A stretch of 64,000 bases of DNA from assembly GCF_000226095.1 (NCBI RefSeq), contig NC_016472.1:4588001-4652000 (forward strand). The letters are read 5' to 3'. A program made the translations under genes and the position numbers. The notes under the pieces are model-generated. The model ran no database searches. It had not been told where the DNA came from and saw nothing but the letters and a program-made list of their open reading frames with translations. Source of the DNA: Thermothelomyces thermophilus ATCC 42464. Lineage: Eukaryota; Ascomycota; Sordariomycetes; Sordariales; Chaetomiaceae. This document shows, in pieces, positions 12,728 to 26,600 of the stretch. Position 1 is the first letter of the stretch, and each line of letters starts with the position of its first letter.

Positions 12728-13155
12728 TGTCACGGAAATATATATACAGATACCGCCTAAGCCACTAGCACAAATAGGCCAATCAAGCCGAAGGAATGAT
12801 AGACCAATTAGGACAAGATCACACTTAGCAAGAAATGATCCTAGCAGAGGATCACTAGCTTACGACATAAGCCAGGTAAGCCAGTATAGAGGATCACTAC
12901 AACTGCTAGTAATTCTAGGATTATATATATATATAGATAGTCACTCATTACGATAGACTCTAAGAGTTTACTAGTAATAGTAACCTATAATTATAGTACT
13001 TATACTAAGTATCGTTAACTACTATAAGAGATAACTCTAGTATTATTATAAACCCTTTAACTTTACCAAATCCCTTAGACAACCTATACGCTTGTCTTAC
13101 TTTACCTACCTTTGTCTAAACCCTTTTGGAAGAAGTCTAAGTTAGGTTCGTTACA
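12728..13155 (+). repeat. 5' LTR of gypsy copy B
   Basis: 428 bp, starting TGTCAC and ending GTTACA. The 5' neighbour pentamer ATAGG is repeated after the 3' LTR. The LTR differs from that of copy A mainly in a central block (about 12,800-12,900), where B has extra sequence. The short open frame at 12,711-12,956 lies across the LTR start and is not a gene. Confidence 0.88.
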
Positions 13156-13224
13156 CGTTGCTATCACTCCCTTTGTTCTATCATAGTTCAGAACAGAGGT
13201 AACTTTAACCTTAAAATCAATATA

Positions 13225-13600
13225 TGTCACAAAAATATGCATGCAGATGCCGCCTAGGCCACCGGCACAAACGGGCCAATCAAGCCAAAGGAACGGAAGG
13301 ACTAATTACAACATAGGAAGTACAGTAATCACTACGCTCACCGTGATCAGGAGTGATCACTAGGATTATATATATATGTAGATAGTCACTCGTTATAGAG
13401 GACTCTAGGAGTTTACCAGTGGTAACAATCACAATCACAGTACTCATACCAAGCATTGCTAATTACTATAAGAGACAACTCTAAGTGTTGTTATAAACCC
13501 TTTGGCTTTACCAAATCCCTTAGACGACCTGCCTGCTTGTCACGCTTAACCTACCTCTGTCTAGACCCTTTTAGAAGAAGTCTAAGTTAGGTTCGTCACA
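13225..13600 (+). repeat. 5' LTR of gypsy copy A
   Basis: 376 bp, TGTCAC to GTCACA, preceded by the ATATA target duplication. It has a TATA-like stretch near 13,368-13,380 in the same position as in the other LTR copies. It is the same length as the 3' LTR of this element and near-identical apart from RIP-type transitions. Confidence 0.9.
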
Positions 13601-13666
13601 CGTTGTTACCACTCCCTTTGTTCTATTATAGTTCAGAATGGAGGTGACTTCGACCTCGACATCGAC

Positions 13667-14892
13667 ATGGCTACTAACGTTACGGCCGAATAGCTGCTCG
13701 CTTAGCTTGGTCAACTCTAGCAGCGGATCTAGGAGTTGGACCAGAGAGACAAGGCTGCTCAAGCTCGAATCAAGGAACTCAAGAATCGTGAAAAGTACTT
13801 GCAGAAGTTAGTTAACGAGGCCTACGTCAAAATCGAGGCACTCGAGGGCGCTAAAGCGAAGCGCATCAAGATCGAACTACCCGGCAAATATAGAGGAACC
13901 AAGGAGGATCTTATAGGATTCCTGATAAACCTTCGATCCTACTTCTGGCTTAATGACGACAAGTTTCCGGATGATAAAGCCAAAGTCCTCTATATAGCTA
14001 TAAGACTAGAAGGCAAGGCACTTAGATGGTTTGAGCCTATATGGAACGACTATCTTATAGAGGAAGACAAAGACGATCGAGACGCGTTTATATAGGTAGT
14101 CTTCTAATCTTACGACCGTTTCGAAGAAGAGCTTTAGAAAGTTTTTAGCGACAAAGATAAGAAGATTTATATATAAGAAAGACTTGCTAATCTCTAACAG
14201 ACTAAGTTAGTAGCCTCCTATACTATATAGTTTAGATAGGATATACTTAAGTCTTAGCTTAATAATAAGGCATTAATATAATTATTCTATAATAGCCTAA
14301 AGGAAAAGGTCAAAGATAAGCTATATAAGTACGATTAGCCTAAGACTCTAGACAAATACATTATATAAGCCATCAGAATTAATGATCGGCTCTATATATA
14401 AGAGCAGCAGAAACGAGGTCAAACAAATGGAACTATAGTCAAGGCTAATGACAAGAAAAAGCGAGCGTACGTTAGTACCTCATACGGGATATACCCTAGA
14501 GCTATAGATATAGACGTAGCATAGAAGCAAGACTAGAAGAAGACGACCAAAGACAAGTCCAATGTTACCTACTATAACTATAAAAAGAAAGGGCACTATA
14601 AGCAAGAATACTAGAGCCTGAAGAAAGAATAGAAACTAGCCCTTAGAAAGGAAATTATAGCTATCGACGAAACTACCAAGGACGTTATCGAAGTAGCGGC
14701 TACGAGCTATAAAGACAAGGGCAGTGACACGGATAGTCTTAGACACGACGGCAACGGTGAAGATAAATAAGTACTATACTCCGAACTGGTCACTGTGGAT
14801 CTAGAGACAGGTCTTGCCGAATAGGACATAGCAGGAGAATATGCACCGCCAGTTTCGATTCTCCTAGCCTTAAGGCAGTAGGGTCTTATAGT
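13667..14892 (+). pseudogene. gag: gag of gypsy copy A (inactivated)
   Basis: The frame starts at an ATG at 13,667 and keeps the same phase to the zinc knuckle and beyond; the 3' limit is approximate. It is broken by TAG stops that replace Gln or Trp codons. An uninterrupted piece of about 119 codons (13,736-14,095) shows a coiled-coil N-terminus (KELKNREKYLQKLVNEAYVK) followed by a retrotransposon-gag core (YFWLNDDKF, ALRWFEPIWNDYL). At about 14,567-14,612 a CCHC knuckle survives with its His but with cysteines changed to tyrosine, the expected RIP outcome for TGY codons. It would have formed the particle and bound RNA. Confidence 0.8.
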
Positions 14893-16050
14893 CATGTAGA
14901 GGCAGGATAGATCGTAGACAACCGATACCTAAGGAATCGAAAGACCCGGACCTAATACTCTATTCCTCTAGGAACGAAACGAATGGTACCGTAACGAAGT
15001 TTTCTAACTTAATATGGAACTACGTAAACGGGATAGGCGCTTGACTTGACTTGCCTAGTAAAGCGATAAGATGAAGGACGAAATAAGGGAACTCTAACGT
15101 ATCGTAGAAGCTATTAAAGGAAAACAGCCTATGATATATAATAGGCCTAATAGCTACGCTAAGTACCTTGACGATCAGTAACTTAGTAACGACGTATAGA
15201 ACCTAGAATACTAGTTTATACGAGCAAACCGTGGGAAAGACGAGCGTACGTGGGAAAGCTACTAGAAGAAATACTCCTACCTTAGCATTAAAGTACCTAT
15301 AGTCTATATATAGTGGGAAGGATTCGGGAAAGAATTCCAATACCTCTTAGGCGACGCTATATAACTATACCCTTAATATAAGGCACATATACAAGTGCCC
15401 TAGTTCCAATGTATGGCGTACGAATGTCGATATCACTTCTACGACAAATTCGAAAACAATTACTAGCCGACCCGACAGGAAAACGGGGATAGAGGCTTGT
15501 ACCCTGTAGAATAGGTCTATAATATAGGAAATAGAGCGGCCGAATTGCTCTAGAAGATCGAAGCCTGCAATTTAGAAGGCATTACGATAGTTCTAAGACG
15601 AGCCTAGCCTAGGTACTACGGAACCGGACGAGACATATAGGACTTGTGCTAAAGCAATGATTGCCTCTATCACGCGGAAGAAAAGAAATTACAAATTTAG
15701 GAGCTTTAGACAAAGCTATAGTATATACGATAGAAAGTAAAACGGACCTAATAGTAGGAAGCTACAAGTACTCGATAGCTTATAGAAATGAGTACGATCG
15801 ATAAAGCCGCTATTAGCTAAATAACCGAAGAGGTTAACACTAACCTAGGAAACGGGTTAGGGCCCTTTAAGGGGCCCGGAAACCATTAATGCCTATATAG
15901 TAGCAAGTGATAACATAGTATAAGAGGGACTAGCATAAGAGACCACTATACTGAGACCTCCTAGCAGAAACATAGGAAATCGCTGTAATCTTTAGACGAC
16001 GGCGGCAAGACAAGCGGCTATAGATAATAGCACAATGGAAACAGCACAAA

Positions 16051-19000
16051 ATGCTTGTACTAGTGGATAGTAGAGTAGAGATGAACCTAATCTTGCTAAC
16101 GCTTGTAAATTAGCTACAGATACCCTAGAGAATGAAGCAGAAGCATGGCATAGTCAAAGGGCTATTTCCGACATAATAGGTATATAGGGAGACTGAACCG
16201 ATCGACATCACTATGGTAGGAAAGACTATAGCAATCGTATTTAGCATTATAGATATAGGCAACGACAAAGATATAATATTAGGGTTACTATAGCATGAGG
16301 ATTACGACCCGGACATTAGCTAGAAGAATGGTAGCTACCTACGACCCTGAACGGAGTTATATTTGACTAGCGAGATAGGGAGTATATAAGGATCGTAAGC
16401 AGACGATGCTTAGGGGAAGGCATGTCCTACGGATCTACCGTAAGAGATAGACAGTGGTAGGCAGACCACTATAGACTCTAGAAGAGGCGGCATAACGACA
16501 TCGATATCACGACAGGAGGAACGAGCTAAATCGCCAATAGCTGTTCTCTCTGTTGATAAATGCGGAGCACTATAATTAGAGTAGTAGATTAAGATAGGAG
16601 AAATCGCTAGCATCGCTATAGACGGAACCAAGTTCGTATACTACTAGAAAACCGAAAGACAAGATAAGACTAGGGAAGTACCAAAGGAATATAAAGGACA
16701 CCTAGCATTCGAACCAAAATATCTAAAAGGACTACTAGAACACGGCCTATAGGATTATGAGATTAAGCTCAAGGAAGGAGCATGACTAAAGTTCTTTAAG
16801 ATTTACTATATGAGCTAGACACAGAACGAAGAACTTAAGCGATATTTGGAGGAGAACCTTCGAAGAGGACATATCTACCTGTTGACATTGCTAGTAGGCT
16901 ACCTAATCCTATTTATACTAAAGAAAGACGGAAAGCTATAGTTATACGTTAACTATCGGTAACTTAATGAACAGACTGTGAAAAACCGATACCCATTACC
17001 ACTAATCTTACGGCTCTAAGATCAGTTAGTAAGAGCCTAATATTTTACACGTCTTGACTTGCTATTAGCCTATAACTATATATAGATCAAAGAAGGCGAC
17101 GAGTAGAAAACGGCCTTTAGGACACCCTATAGCTACTACAAGTACCTCGTCATGCCATTTGGACTTATAAACGCGCTAGCAACGTTCTAAGCCCTGATTG
17201 ATTAAGCTATCCGACCCTTTCTCGACAAATTTACGGTATATTATCTCGACGATATACTTATCTTCTCTAAGACGATAGACGAACACCGGAAGCACGTAAA
17301 AGTAGTGCTAGACGCGCTATACGCGTATAAGCTATTAGTTAACAAGGAAAAGAGCGAATTCCATATTAGGAAGACGGTCTTTTTGGGATACGAAATATCC
17401 CCTGGACAAATCTAGATAGAACCTTCAAAGGTTAAAGCTATCAAGAATTGGCTACAACCAACGTCAGTCACAGAAGTACGAAGCTTCATCGGATTTACGA
17501 ACTTCTACCAGATGTTTATCAGGAACTTTAGAGCGATCGTACGACCTTTACACGAATTCACCAAGAAGAATACTAAATTCTAATAGGAAGAGTAATACGA
17601 GCAAGCATTTATATAGATCTGTAATATCATTACCGAGGATCTAGTACTAGTACTACTAGACCCTAAGAAGCTATTTAAGGTAGAAACGGACGCTTTAGAC
17701 TATACTATCGGAGGATAATTAGGATAACGAGACAAATAAGGGAAGCTATATCCTATAGCCTTCTTTTTAAAGAAGCTTGACAGACTATATCTTAATTATC
17801 CGATTTACGACAAGGAACTACTTACGATTGTTAAAGCTTTTAAGGAATAGTAACTATACCTTAGTAGTACGATTAAACTAGTACAAGTATATACAGATCA
17901 CAAGAACCTACAATACTTCACAACGACAAAGGAACTTAACAGACGACAAATACGATAGGCAGAATTCCTTGCGGAATTTAACTTCGAGATCTACTATAAG
18001 AAGGGCAAAGAGAACGTACAAGCAGACATCTTAAGCCGACGAACGGATCATACGGAAGGACGAACAGGAACGATACTACCGCTGTTCAAGGAACAGACAG
18101 ACAGAACGCTGCATCACGAAACGCAGACACCCGTAGAAGATAATCCACTTGACTCGTTCCTAGAATATTACGCAATCTTTCAAGAGGAAAGGATTAACGA
18201 GGCATAGTATTAAGTAGCACCCGGACTAGTGGTACCTGACGGAGTGGAAGAAAAAGATGGGAAACTTTGGTACTAAGGCAAAGTATATATCTACGACTAG
18301 GATTAATAGCTACAAATGATTCGAGAACTCTACGAGTCGAAACTCGGAGGATATAAAGGAGTTACGAAGACTATCGTATAAGTCAAGAAACACTACGACT
18401 TTCCATAGTTAACGGTATAGGTTAAGGAAGTCGTATAGAACTACGACATTTGCAATCGAAGCAAAACGGCACGATATAAGCCGTATAGACTACTTTAGCT
18501 ACTGCTAATAGCTGACAAACTATAGAGTTTAGTTACGATGGACTTCATTATAAAACTGCTAGAATCTAAGGATATAGCCATAGGAGTAATCTATGATAGT
18601 ATTCTTACTATAGTAGATTACCTGACTAAATAGGCATACTTCTTTCCCTACAAGGAGTCATAGATAGCTAAATAGCTAGTAGATATAATCTATCGGCAAG
18701 TTATATCAATGTATGCTTGGCCATAAGAATAGATCACCGATAGAGACACCAAGTTCGTATCAAAGTTCTAGCAAGCGTTAATGTAACAATTAGGCGTTAA
18801 TAGCAAGCTATTAACGGCATATCACCTATAGACTGACAGACAAATAGAGCGACTAAACCAAGTTGTCAAGCAATATCTCCGTTCTTACGTCAACTACTAG
18901 CAAGACGACTAGGTCATACTATTACTAATAATATAACTTACTTATAATACGACGCCAACGGAAACAACCAAAGTTACACCGTTCTTTACGAACTATAGAT

Positions 19001-19617
19001 ATAAAGCAGACCTTAGGCAAGGACTAGAGGTCATAGTGCCAAGAGCAATAGTCAAAGTAGAACAGATATATATACTATATAAGAAGCTTAAGAAGGAACT
19101 CAAGTTTATCAAAACCAAAATAAAGAACTACTATAACAAATGTAGGCTTAAGGGACCTTACCTAGAGAGGGGAGACAAAGTCTACCTGATTGCACGAAAC
19201 TTACAAACCAAACGACTAAGCACGAAGCTAGACTTTAAGAAGGTCAGACCCTTCATTATTAAAGAACGAATTTCGACATCTAACTACCAACTATCGTTAC
19301 CGTCATCTATACGCCTACAGATAGATATTTTTTATATTTCACTTCTCGAACTAGCACCAAAGAATGCCAAGGTTGCTATATATATCGAAGCAGAGGACAA
19401 AGAGGAAGAATAAGACATCGAAGAAATTCTAAATTTATATATTATTAATAGGAAACTATAGTACTTAGTCAAATAGCTTAATTTCAGACTAAAAGACAAC
19501 TTATAGGAACTAGTCAAGAATTTAAACTGCCTTAAGAAACTAGAGTAGTTCTATTGGTAGAACCTAGATTAGCTAAAGGCAAACCTAGGACAGAACCGAA
19601 AACAGCACCCTAGTTAA
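16051..19617 (+). pseudogene. pol: pol of gypsy copy A: protease-RT-RNase H-integrase-chromodomain (inactivated)
   Basis: All landmarks fall in one phase. They are: the protease site near 16,060 (VDSR where DSG is usual); reverse transcriptase from about 16,930 with NYRQLNEQTVKNRYPLP-like residues and YYLDDILIFSKT at about 17,239; RNase H with TDHKNLQYF near 17,895; integrase with ITDRDTKFVSKF near 18,735; and an open 125-codon integrase C-terminus at 19,036-19,413. After a TAA that may once have been CAA, the frame continues into a chromodomain-like stretch (EEILN, then YLVK) and stops at 19,615-19,617. The many TAG codons are consistent with RIP of CAG and TGG. The reading frame differs from gag. 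Confidence 0.85.
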
Positions 19618-19869
19618 TAACGTCAACGCTACCGTTAAGTTACATGACGGCCCCCGATTCCTACTATTCTACTACCTCTAATTCGTCTAGATTTGACAAA
19701 CCCTATATAATTATATCTGCCCCCTTCTCTACTAGGAACTCTTATTGTTTATAAACCTAAGTCAGATAGGCTAATGCCTTAGAAGCTTTACATTAATATT
19801 CCCGTAACAAGGCTTTAGCCTCTTTCTCTTTAGCCTTTAAACAACGTTACTCGCGTATGATACGATCTA

Positions 19870-20136
19870 CTACGTTACAATTAGAGACATACCCTCATAA
19901 GAAAATAAGAACTTACAAGAAGAAACTAGAACACTAGAACTATCGTAAGTACGACCCTGACGTACGTAAGCCTCGTAGCGACGAGATTTTTCAATCATCT
20001 TGCACACTCGGTTATACTCTACGCAATAGGAACACGCCATCACTACAAACCCGTGATCGGAAATAAACTGAGCCAAACGCTTACGACGAATAGACGCTAG
20101 GGATCTACGCGCGTTAGACGGTATGATTGACAGCAC
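19870..20136 (-). pseudogene. Antisense ORF of gypsy copy A with Zn2Cys6-like spacing
   Basis: Between the end of pol and the 3' LTR, the minus strand is open for 88 codons. It contains CSYC, then six residues and another Cys. Then at intervals of eight, two and six residues come tyrosines where cysteines would complete a C-x2-C-x6-C-x8-C-x2-C-x6-C pattern, the spacing of fungal Zn2Cys6 binuclear clusters. TGY-to-TAY is a RIP-type change. The equivalent stretch of copy B (about 26,960-27,060, minus strand) keeps Cys at the second and fifth positions. There is no ATG at the open-frame start. The frame probably extended both ways before decay. Function in the element is unknown. Confidence 0.6.
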
Positions 20137-20254
20137 GAAGGGTAACGAGGACTAAGGAGAAAAACACGTATAAGGAACGCGAGGGATGTTGGCGCTATTT
20201 GAGACGGCCTAAAAAGAAGGCTTTCGGGTCGAAAGCCTCGGAGGGAGGACATCG

Positions 20255-20630
20255 TGTCACGGAAATATGTATACAGATGCCGCCTAGGCTACTAGCATAA
20301 ACGGGCCAATCAAGCCGAAGGAACGGAAGGACTAATTACAACATGGGAAGTATAGTGATCACTACGCTTACCGTGATCAGGAGTGATCACTAGGATTATA
20401 TATACATATAGATAGTCACTCGTTATAGAGGACTCTAGGAGTTTACTAGTGGTAACAATCATAATCACAGTACTTATACCAAGTATTGCTGATTACTGTG
20501 AGAGATAACTCTAAGTGTTGTTGTGAACCCTTTGGCTTCACCGAATCCCTTAGACGACCTGCCTGCTTGTCACGCTCAACCCACCTCCGTCTAGACCCTT
20601 TTAGAAGAAGTCTGAGTTGGGTTCGTCACA
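20255..20630 (+). repeat. 3' LTR of gypsy copy A
   Basis: 376 bp, TGTCAC to GTCACA, followed by ATATA (20,631-20,635), the copy of the pentamer at 13,220-13,224. It is preceded by a purine-rich stretch (GGAGGGAGGA) that serves as polypurine tract. The 61-codon open frame at 20,486-20,671 crosses the LTR end and is not a gene. Confidence 0.9.
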
Positions 20631-23600
20631 ATATAGCTACTAACGTCACAGCTAAACAGCTACTTGCTTAGCTTAGTTAACTCTATTAGCAAATCTAGGA
20701 GTTAGACTAGAGAGATAAGGCTACTTAAGCTCGAATTAAAGAACTCGAGAACGGCGAAAAGCACTCGTAGAAACTAGTTAACAAGGCTTACACTAAAATT
20801 AAGGCACTCGAGGGCGTTAAAGCGAGCTATATTAAGATCGAACTACCTAGTAAATATAGAGGAACTAAGGAGGATCTTATAGGATTCCTAATAAACCTCT
20901 AATCCTACTTCTAGCTTAATGATAACAAGTTTCCGAATAATAAAGCTAAAGTCTTCTATATAGCTGTAAGACTAGAGGGTAAGGCACTTAGATAGTTCGA
21001 GCCTACGTAGAACGACTATCTTACTAAGGAAGACGAAGATAACTAAGACACGTTTATATAGGTAGTCTTTTAATCCTATGACCGTTTCGAAGAAGAGCTT
21101 TAGAAGGTTTTTAGTGATAAAGATAAGAAGATTTATATATAAGAAAGACTCGCTAATCTCTGATAGACTAAGTTAGTAGCCTCTTATATTATATAGTTTA
21201 GATAGGATATACTTAAGTCTTAGCTTAACGATAAGGTATTAATATAACTATTTCATAACGGCTTAAAGGAAAAGGTTAAAGACGAGCTATATAAGTATAA
21301 TTAGCCTAAGACTCTAGATAAATATATTATATAGGCTATTAAAATCGATAATCGACTCTATATATAGGAGTAATAGAAACGAAGCTAAATAAACGGAACT
21401 ATAGTTAAGGCTAATAATAAGAAAAAGCGAGTATATATTAGTACCTTATATAGGATATACCCTAGAGCTATAGATATAGATATAATATAGAAGTAGGACT
21501 AGAAAAAGATAACTAAAGATAAGTCTAATATTACCTATTATAACTATAGAAAGAAAGGGCACTATAAGCAAGAATGTCAAAGCCTAAAGAAAGAGTAATA
21601 GACAGTCCCTAGAAAGGAAATTATAGTTATCAATAAAACTACTAAGAACGTTATCAAAGTAGTAGCTACAAGCTACAAAGATAGGGGTAGTAATATAGAT
21701 AGCCTTAGATACGACAGTAATAGTAAAGATAAATAAGTACTATACTCTAAACTAGTCACTATAGACCTAGAGATAGGTCTTGCCGAATAGAATATAGCAG
21801 GAGAATACGTACTACTAATTTCGATTCTCCTAGCCTTAAGGCAATAGGGTTTTATAGTTATATAGAAACGGGATAGATCGTAGATAACTAATACCTAAGG
21901 AATCGAAAGACCTAGACCTAATGTTCTATTCCTCTAGGAACAAATCGAATAGTACTATAACAAAGTTTTCTAGCTTAATATAGAACTACGCGAATAGGAT
22001 AGACGCTTGACTTGACTTGCTTAGCAGAGCGACGAGATAAGGGACGAGATAAGGAAACTCTAACGTATCGTAGAAACTATTAAAGGAGAACAGCCTATAA
22101 TATATAATAGGCCTAATAGCTATACTAAGTATTTTGACGACTAGTAACTTAGCTATAATATACAGAACCCGGAGTACTAGTTTATATACGCGAACCGTAG
22201 AAAAGACGAACGTATATAGGAAAGCTATTAGAAGAAACATTCCTACCTTAGCGTTAAGGTATCTACGGTCTATATATAGTAGGAAGGATTTAGGAAAGAA
22301 TTCTAATACCTTCTAGGCGACGCTATACGACTATACCCTTGACACGAGGTATATATGTAAGTGCCCTAGTTCTAGTGTATAGTATACGAATGCCGATACC
22401 ACTTCCACGACAAATTCGAAAACAATTACTAGCTAACCTGACAGGAAAATGGGGACAGAAGCTTATACCCTATAGAATAGGTCTATAACGTAGGGAATAG
22501 AGCAGCCGAATTACTCTAGAAAATCGAAGCTCGGAGTCTAGAAGGCATTATAGTAGTTCTAAAACGAGCCTAGCCTAGGTACTACGGAACAGGACGAGAT
22601 ATATAGGACTTATACTAGAGTAACGATTGTCTTTATCACGCAGACGAAAAGAAATCGCAAATTTAGGAGCTTTAGATAAAGCTATAGCATATACAATAGA
22701 AAGTAAAACGGACCTAATGGTAGGAAGCTATAAGCACTTAATGGCTTATAGAGATAAGTATAATTGATGAAGCCGCTATTAGCCGAACAACCAAAGAGGT
22801 TAACATTGACCTAGGAAATGGGTTAAGGCCCTTCAAGGGGCCTAGGAACTATTAACGCCTATATAGCAGCGAGTAGTAGTATAGTATAGGAGGAACTAGT
22901 GTAAGAGACTACTATATCGAGACCTCCTAGCAGAAATATAGGAAATCGCTATAATCTTTAGACGATAGTAGTAAGATAAGCGATTATAGATAACAGTATA
23001 ATAGAAACAGCACGAAATGCTTATACTAGTAGATAGTAGAGTAGAGATAAACCTGATTTTGCCGATACTTATAAATTAGCTACAGATACCCTAGAGAATA
23101 AAGTAGAAGTATAGTATAGTCAAAGGGCCATTTCCGATATGATAAGTACGTAGGGAGACCGAACTAATCGATATTACTATAGTAAGAAAGACTATAGCAG
23201 TCGTATTTAGCATTATAGATATAGATAACGATAAAGATATAATATTAGGGTTACTATAGTATAAAGATTACGACCTAGACATTAGCTAAAAGAATAGTAA
23301 CTACCTATAACCCCGAATAGAGTCGTATTTAACTAGCAAGATAGGAAGTACGTAAGGATCGCAAGTAGACGATGCTTAAGGGAAGGCATACCCTATAGAT
23401 CTACTATAAGAGACGAGCAGTAGCAGGCAGATTATTATAGACTTTAGAAGAAGCGGTATAACGACACTAACGTTATAATAGGAGGAACGAACTAAACCGC
23501 TAATAGCTATTCTCTCTATTAACAAATATAGAACACTACAATTAGAGTAATAGGCTAAGATAGGAGAAATCGCTAGTATTGCTATAGATGGAACCAAGTT

Positions 23601-26600
23601 TATATACTATTAGAAAACCGAGAGACAAGACAAGACTAGGGAAGTACCGAAAGAATATAAAGGACATCTAACATTCAAACTAAAGCATCTAGAAGGATTA
23701 CTAGAATATAGCCTATAGGATTACGAGATCAAGCTCAAGGAAGGAGTATAACTAAAGTTCTTTAAGCTTTACTATATAAGCTAGATATAGAATAAAGAAC
23801 TTAAGTGATATTTAGAGGAGAACCTTTAAAGGGGATATATTTACCTATTAATATCGCTAGCAGGCTACCTAATTCTATTTATACCTAAGAAAGACAGAAA
23901 GCTATAGTTATACGTTAACTATCGGCAACTTAACAAACAGACCGTAAAAAATCGATACCTATTACTACTAATCTTACGGCTCTAAGATTAGTTAGCAAGA
24001 GCCTAATATTTTACACGTCTTGACTTGCTATCGGCCTATAACTATAGATTAAAGAAGGCGACAAGTAGAAAACGGCCTTTAGAATACCCTATAGCCACTA
24101 TAAGTACCTCGTCATACCATTCGGACTTATAAACATACTAGTAACGTTCTAAGCCCTAATTAATCAAGTTATCTAACCCTTTCTTAACAAATTTACGGTA
24201 TATTATCTCGATAATATACTTATCTTCTCTAAGACAATAGACGAACACCGGAAGTATATAAAAGCAATACTAGACACGCTATACGTATATAAACTATTAG
24301 TTAACAAGGAAAAGAGCAAATTCCACGTTAGAAAGATAGTATTTTTAGAATACGAGATATCCCTAAGATAAATTTAGATAGAACCTTTAAAGGTTAAAGC
24401 TATTAAAAATTGGCTATGACTAACATTAGTTATAGAAGTATAAAGCTTTATTAGATTTATAAACTTCTATCGGATGTTTATTAGGAACTTTAGAGCGATC
24501 GTATATCCTTTATACGAACTTACCAAGAAGAATACTAAATTCTAATAGAAAGAATAGTACAAGTAAGCATTTATATAGATCTATAACGCCATTACTAAAG
24601 ATCTAGTCCTAGTATTACTAGACCCTAGAAAGCTATTCGAGGTAGAAACGGACGCTTTAGACTATACTATTAGAGGATAATTAGGATAATAAGATAAATA
24701 AGAAAAGCTATATCCCATAGCCTTCTTTTTAAAGAAGCTCGATAGATTACGTCTTAATTATCTAATCTATAATAAGGAACTACTTACGATTATTAAAGCT
24801 TTTAAGGAATAGTAACTATACCTTAGTAGTATAATTAAACTAGTATAAGTATATATAGATCACGAGAATTTACGATACTTTATAACGATAAAGGAGTTTA
24901 ATAGACGATAAATACGATAGGCAGAATTCCATACGGAATTTAACTTTGAGATCTGCTACAAGAAGGGCAAAGAGAACGTACAAGCAGACATCTTCAGCCG
25001 ACGAACGGATCATACGGAAGGACAAATAGAAATAACGCCACTATTATTTAAGGAACAAACAGACAGAACACTATATTACGAAATGTAGACACCTATAGAA
25101 GATAATCTACTTAACTCGTTCCTAGAATGCTATATAATCCTTTGAGAAGAAAGAATTAACGAGGTATAGTATTAAGTAGCACCCGGACTACTAGTACCTA
25201 ATAGAGTAGAAGAAAGAGATAGGAAACTCTAATATAGAGGTAAAGTATATATCTATGACGGGGATTAATAGCTATAGATAATTTAAGAACTCTATAAGTC
25301 GAAACTCGGAGGATATAAAGGAGTTATAAAGACTATTATATAAGTTAAGAAATACTATGATTTTCTATAGTTAATGGCACGAGTTAAGGAAGTCGTATGG
25401 AACTACGACATTTATAATCGAAGCAAAACGGTATAATATAAGCTATATAGGCTACTTTAGCTACTACTAATAGCTAATAAACTATAGAGTTTAATTATAA
25501 TAGACTTCATTATAAAGCTACTAGAATCTAAGGATACGGCTATAGGAGTAATCTATAATAGTATTCTTACTATAGTAGATCGCCTAACTAAATAGGTATA
25601 CTTCTTTCCCTATAAAGAGTCCTAGATAGCAAAACAGTTAGTAGATATAATCTATCGGCAAGTTACATTAGTATATACTTAGCTATAAGAATAGATTACT
25701 AATAGAGATACTAAGTTCGTATTAAAGTTCTAGCAAGCGTTAATATAATGATTAGGCGTTAATAATAAGCTATTAATAGCATATTACCTGTAGACTAATA
25801 GACAAACGGAGCGACTAAACCAAGTTATTAAGTAGTACCTCTACTCTTACGTTAACTACTAGTAAGACGACTAGGTTATATTATTACTAATAGTATAACT
25901 CGCTTATAATATAATACTAATGGAAACGACCAAAGTCATACCGTTCTTCGCGAACTATAGATATAAAGCAGACCTTAGGCAAGGACTAGAGGTTATAATA
26001 CCAAAAGCAGTAGTCAAAGCAGAACAAATACATATACTATATAAGAAGCTTAAAAAGGAACTCGAGTTTATTAAGACTAGAATGAAGAACTACTATAATA
26101 AATATAGGCTCGAGGGACCTTGCCTAGAGAGGGGAGATAAAGTCTATCTAATCGTATAAAACCTATAAACTAAACGACTAAGCACAAAGCTAGACTTTAA
26201 AAAGGTTAGACCCTTCGTTATTAAAGAATGAATTTCGATATCTAACTACCAACTATCGTTACTATCATCTATATAACTATAGATAGATGTTTTTTATATT
26301 TTGCTTCTCAAACTAGTACCGAAAAACGCTAAGGTTGCTATATATATTGAAGTAGAAGATAAGGAAGAAGAATAGGACGTCAAAGAAATTCTAGATTTAT
26401 ATATTATTAATAGGGAACTATAGTATTTAGTTAAATAGCTTGATTTTAGACTAGAGGATAACTTATAGGAACTAGTTAAGAACTTAAACTACCTTAAGAA
26501 ACTAGAATAGTTCTACCGGCAGAACCTAGATCGACTGTAGGCACTAGCTCGGATAAAACGGCCAAGTCAGCCTCTAATAAATCTAGGCCTAAAGAAGACT

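Larger units (their letters stand above)
13225..20630 (+). mobile_element. Ty3/gypsy (chromovirus) copy A, full length, TSD ATATA
   Basis: A 7,406-bp element bounded by two 376-bp LTRs (13,225-13,600 and 20,255-20,630), with ATATA at both flanks. Order on the + strand: gag with coiled coil and a decayed CCHC knuckle; then protease, reverse transcriptase, RNase H, integrase and a chromodomain-like end. Reverse transcriptase precedes integrase, which defines Ty3/gypsy. A purine-rich tract precedes the 3' LTR. An additional frame lies on the opposite strand between pol and the 3' LTR. It sits inside the gag leader of copy B, so it is the younger insertion, and it keeps the longest open fragments in the repeat region. 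Confidence 0.92.

Noticed and set aside
21986-22316. Overlapping open frames of 84 and 60 codons in gypsy copy B
   Set aside because: They lie in the degenerate gag-pol spacer region, are not conserved in copy A and arise from chance loss of stops.
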